A stretch of 64,000 nucleotides of DNA from Leeia aquatica (GTDB lineage: Bacteria; Pseudomonadota; Gammaproteobacteria; Burkholderiales; Leeiaceae), in NCBI RefSeq assembly GCF_012641365.1, contig NZ_JABAIM010000001.1, positions 992,001 to 1,056,000 of the forward strand. Reading direction: 5' to 3'. Position numbers and translations under genes: made by a program. Positions within the stretch are counted from its first letter, which is position 1; the number at the start of each line of letters is the position of its first letter. Shown here piece after piece: positions 61,855-64,000 of this stretch. The notes below the pieces were generated by a model. It was not told where the DNA came from and ran no database searches. It saw only the letters and a list, made by a program, of their open reading frames with translations.

Positions 61855-62735
61855 CAGGCAGCTCCGGAATGATGTTGTTGCAGGAAGGCGGCAAACGCCT
61901 GACTGACTTCGGGGTGTTTCAAGCCCAGCTCTACGGTCGCCTGCAGATAACCCAGCTTGGAGCCGCAGTCGTATCGTATGCCGTCAAACCGATGGGCAAA
62001 TACCGCCTCTTCGTCCAGCAGGGCCGCAATGGCATCGGTCAGCTGCAGCTCGCCCCCGGCACCACGTGGAATGCGGCGCAGGTGGTGAAAGATGCGCGGT
62101 GTCAGCAGATAGCGGCCCACTACACCCTGGTTCGACGGCGCCTGGTCCGGGTGCGGCTTTTCCACGATGCCATCAATTCGCATCAGGTCATCCGCAACCG
62201 CGTGGCCAGATACAATGCCGTATTGGCGGGTCTCCTCGCGTGCCACCGTCTGCACCGCCACCACTGATTTTTCCCGCTGGGCAAACACCTCCACCATTTG
62301 CGACAGCACTGGCTTGCGTTCAGCGTACAGCAGGTCATCGGCCAGCAGCACGGCAAACGGCTCATTGCCAACGGCAGGCTCGGCACACAGTACCGCATGC
62401 CCCAGGCCCAGCGCTTCCGGCTGGCGGATATAGATGCAGCTGACATCCTTGGGCAGAATGTCGCGCACCAGGGCCAGCGTGGCCTCCTTGCCGCGCATCT
62501 CCAGCTCGGCTTCCAGCTCATAGGCTTTGTCGAAATGGTCTTCAATGGCCCGCTTGCTGCGGCCAGTGATGAAGATCATCTGCTCGACGCCAGCGGCAAC
62601 TGCCTCTTCCACCGCGTACTGGATCAGTGGCTTGTCCACCACCGGCATCATTTCCTTGGGGCTGGCCTTGGTGGCGGGCAGGAAACGGGTGCCTAGCCCA
62701 GCCACCGGGAAGACGGCTTTCTTGATCTTCTGCAT
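61854..62735 (-). CDS. galU: UTP-glucose-1-phosphate uridylyltransferase GalU
   Basis: 293 residues from the ATG at 62735 ([19 protein letters not shown]); an ATG six codons earlier (62753) is possible. The nucleotidyltransferase signature [20 protein letters not shown] is followed by [20 protein letters not shown] and [12 protein letters not shown]. It makes UDP-glucose, a donor for glycans and a precursor of other sugars. The stop overlaps the next gene by one base (TGATG). A 6-bp hairpin (62754-62768) sits between ligA and this start. Confidence 0.95.
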   Translation of the reverse strand: MQKIKKAVFPVAGLGTRFLPATKASPKEMMPVVDKPLIQYAVEEAVAAGVEQMIFITGRSKRAIEDHFDKAYELEAELEMRGKEATLALVRDILPKDVSCIYIRQPEALGLGHAVLCAEPAVGNEPFAVLLADDLLYAERKPVLSQMVEVFAQREKSVVAVQTVAREETRQYGIVSGHAVADDLMRIDGIVEKPHPDQAPSNQGVVGRYLLTPRIFHHLRRIPRGAGGELQLTDAIAALLDEEAVFAHRFDGIRYDCGSKLGYLQATVELGLKHPEVSQAFAAFLQQHHSGAA

Positions 62736-62772
62736 TACCGATAACCCTGTCATGCTGCCTTCGGCAGCGTCA

Positions 62773-64000
<1,228 letters not shown>

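Overview
The window is a dense, high-GC bacterial chromosome segment with short intergenic gaps and many start/stop overlaps. Gene content points to a motile, respiring betaproteobacterium, most likely in the Neisseriales (Chromobacteriaceae/Chitinibacteraceae-like). The indicators are a 180-kDa NAD-glutamate dehydrogenase, an fdsGBA-fdhD-fdsD formate dehydrogenase, lutABC lactate oxidation, betAB, a beta-type flagellin block (fliC-flaG-fliD-fliS-fliT) and a methylthioinosine-phosphorylase-like gene. The taxonomic placement is an inference from gene content.

Layout. 1-8.4 kb: the start of an amino-acid ABC binding protein, gdhB, an orphan periplasmic binding protein and two LysR regulators. 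8.5-13 kb: an EamA exporter, two tandem Cys-containing exported paralogs, a small alpha/beta-barrel protein, a helix-hairpin-helix protein, and a pair of membrane paralogs flanking an XRE regulator fused to a two-helix membrane domain. 13-16.6 kb: lutABC and an LprI-like exported protein. 16.6-21.7 kb: a class A beta-lactamase divergent from an AmpR-type LysR regulator, an exported BPL_N/GATase-like protein, a WYL regulator with a near-perfect palindrome upstream, an unrecognised protein and an SPFH protein. 21.8-27.7 kb: the NAD-dependent formate dehydrogenase operon. 28-31.3 kb: a membrane protein, a cupin, and a PARG-like plus NADAR operon divergent from an NrtR regulator across a perfect 11-bp palindrome. 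31.3-34.5 kb: betA and betB. 34.7-37.25 kb: tRNA-Leu(UAA) followed by an AT-rich accessory patch (acyltransferase, YaaW-like protein, remnant of an insertion sequence). 37.25-41.9 kb: a seven-gene molybdenum cofactor cluster. 41.9-46.9 kb: a chemoreceptor and the flagellin/cap/chaperone genes. 47-62.7 kb: a glycosylation locus with a TPR-glycosyltransferase, a 2106-residue multidomain glycosyltransferase, two SDR enzymes, two sugar aminotransferases, a sugar methyltransferase, an RmlC-like epimerase and galU. The window closes with the 3' part of ligA.

How the genes fit together. The moa/moe/mob cluster can make the bis-MGD cofactor used by FdsA, and FdhD supplies its sulfur. The glycosylation locus is read in the same direction as fliC and ends immediately upstream of it, so flagellin or cap-protein glycosylation is the simplest reading. 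The NrtR-PARG-NADAR locus looks like a small ADP-ribose/NAD-responsive module without an encoded ADP-ribosyltransferase toxin, and is the best candidate for something little described. The next most interesting are the 2106-residue glycosyltransferase, the two tandem exported Cys paralogs, and the membrane-paralog/XRE-2TM cassette.

Coordinates of start codons were refined by eye from Shine-Dalgarno sequences and family alignments from memory. No database search was run.
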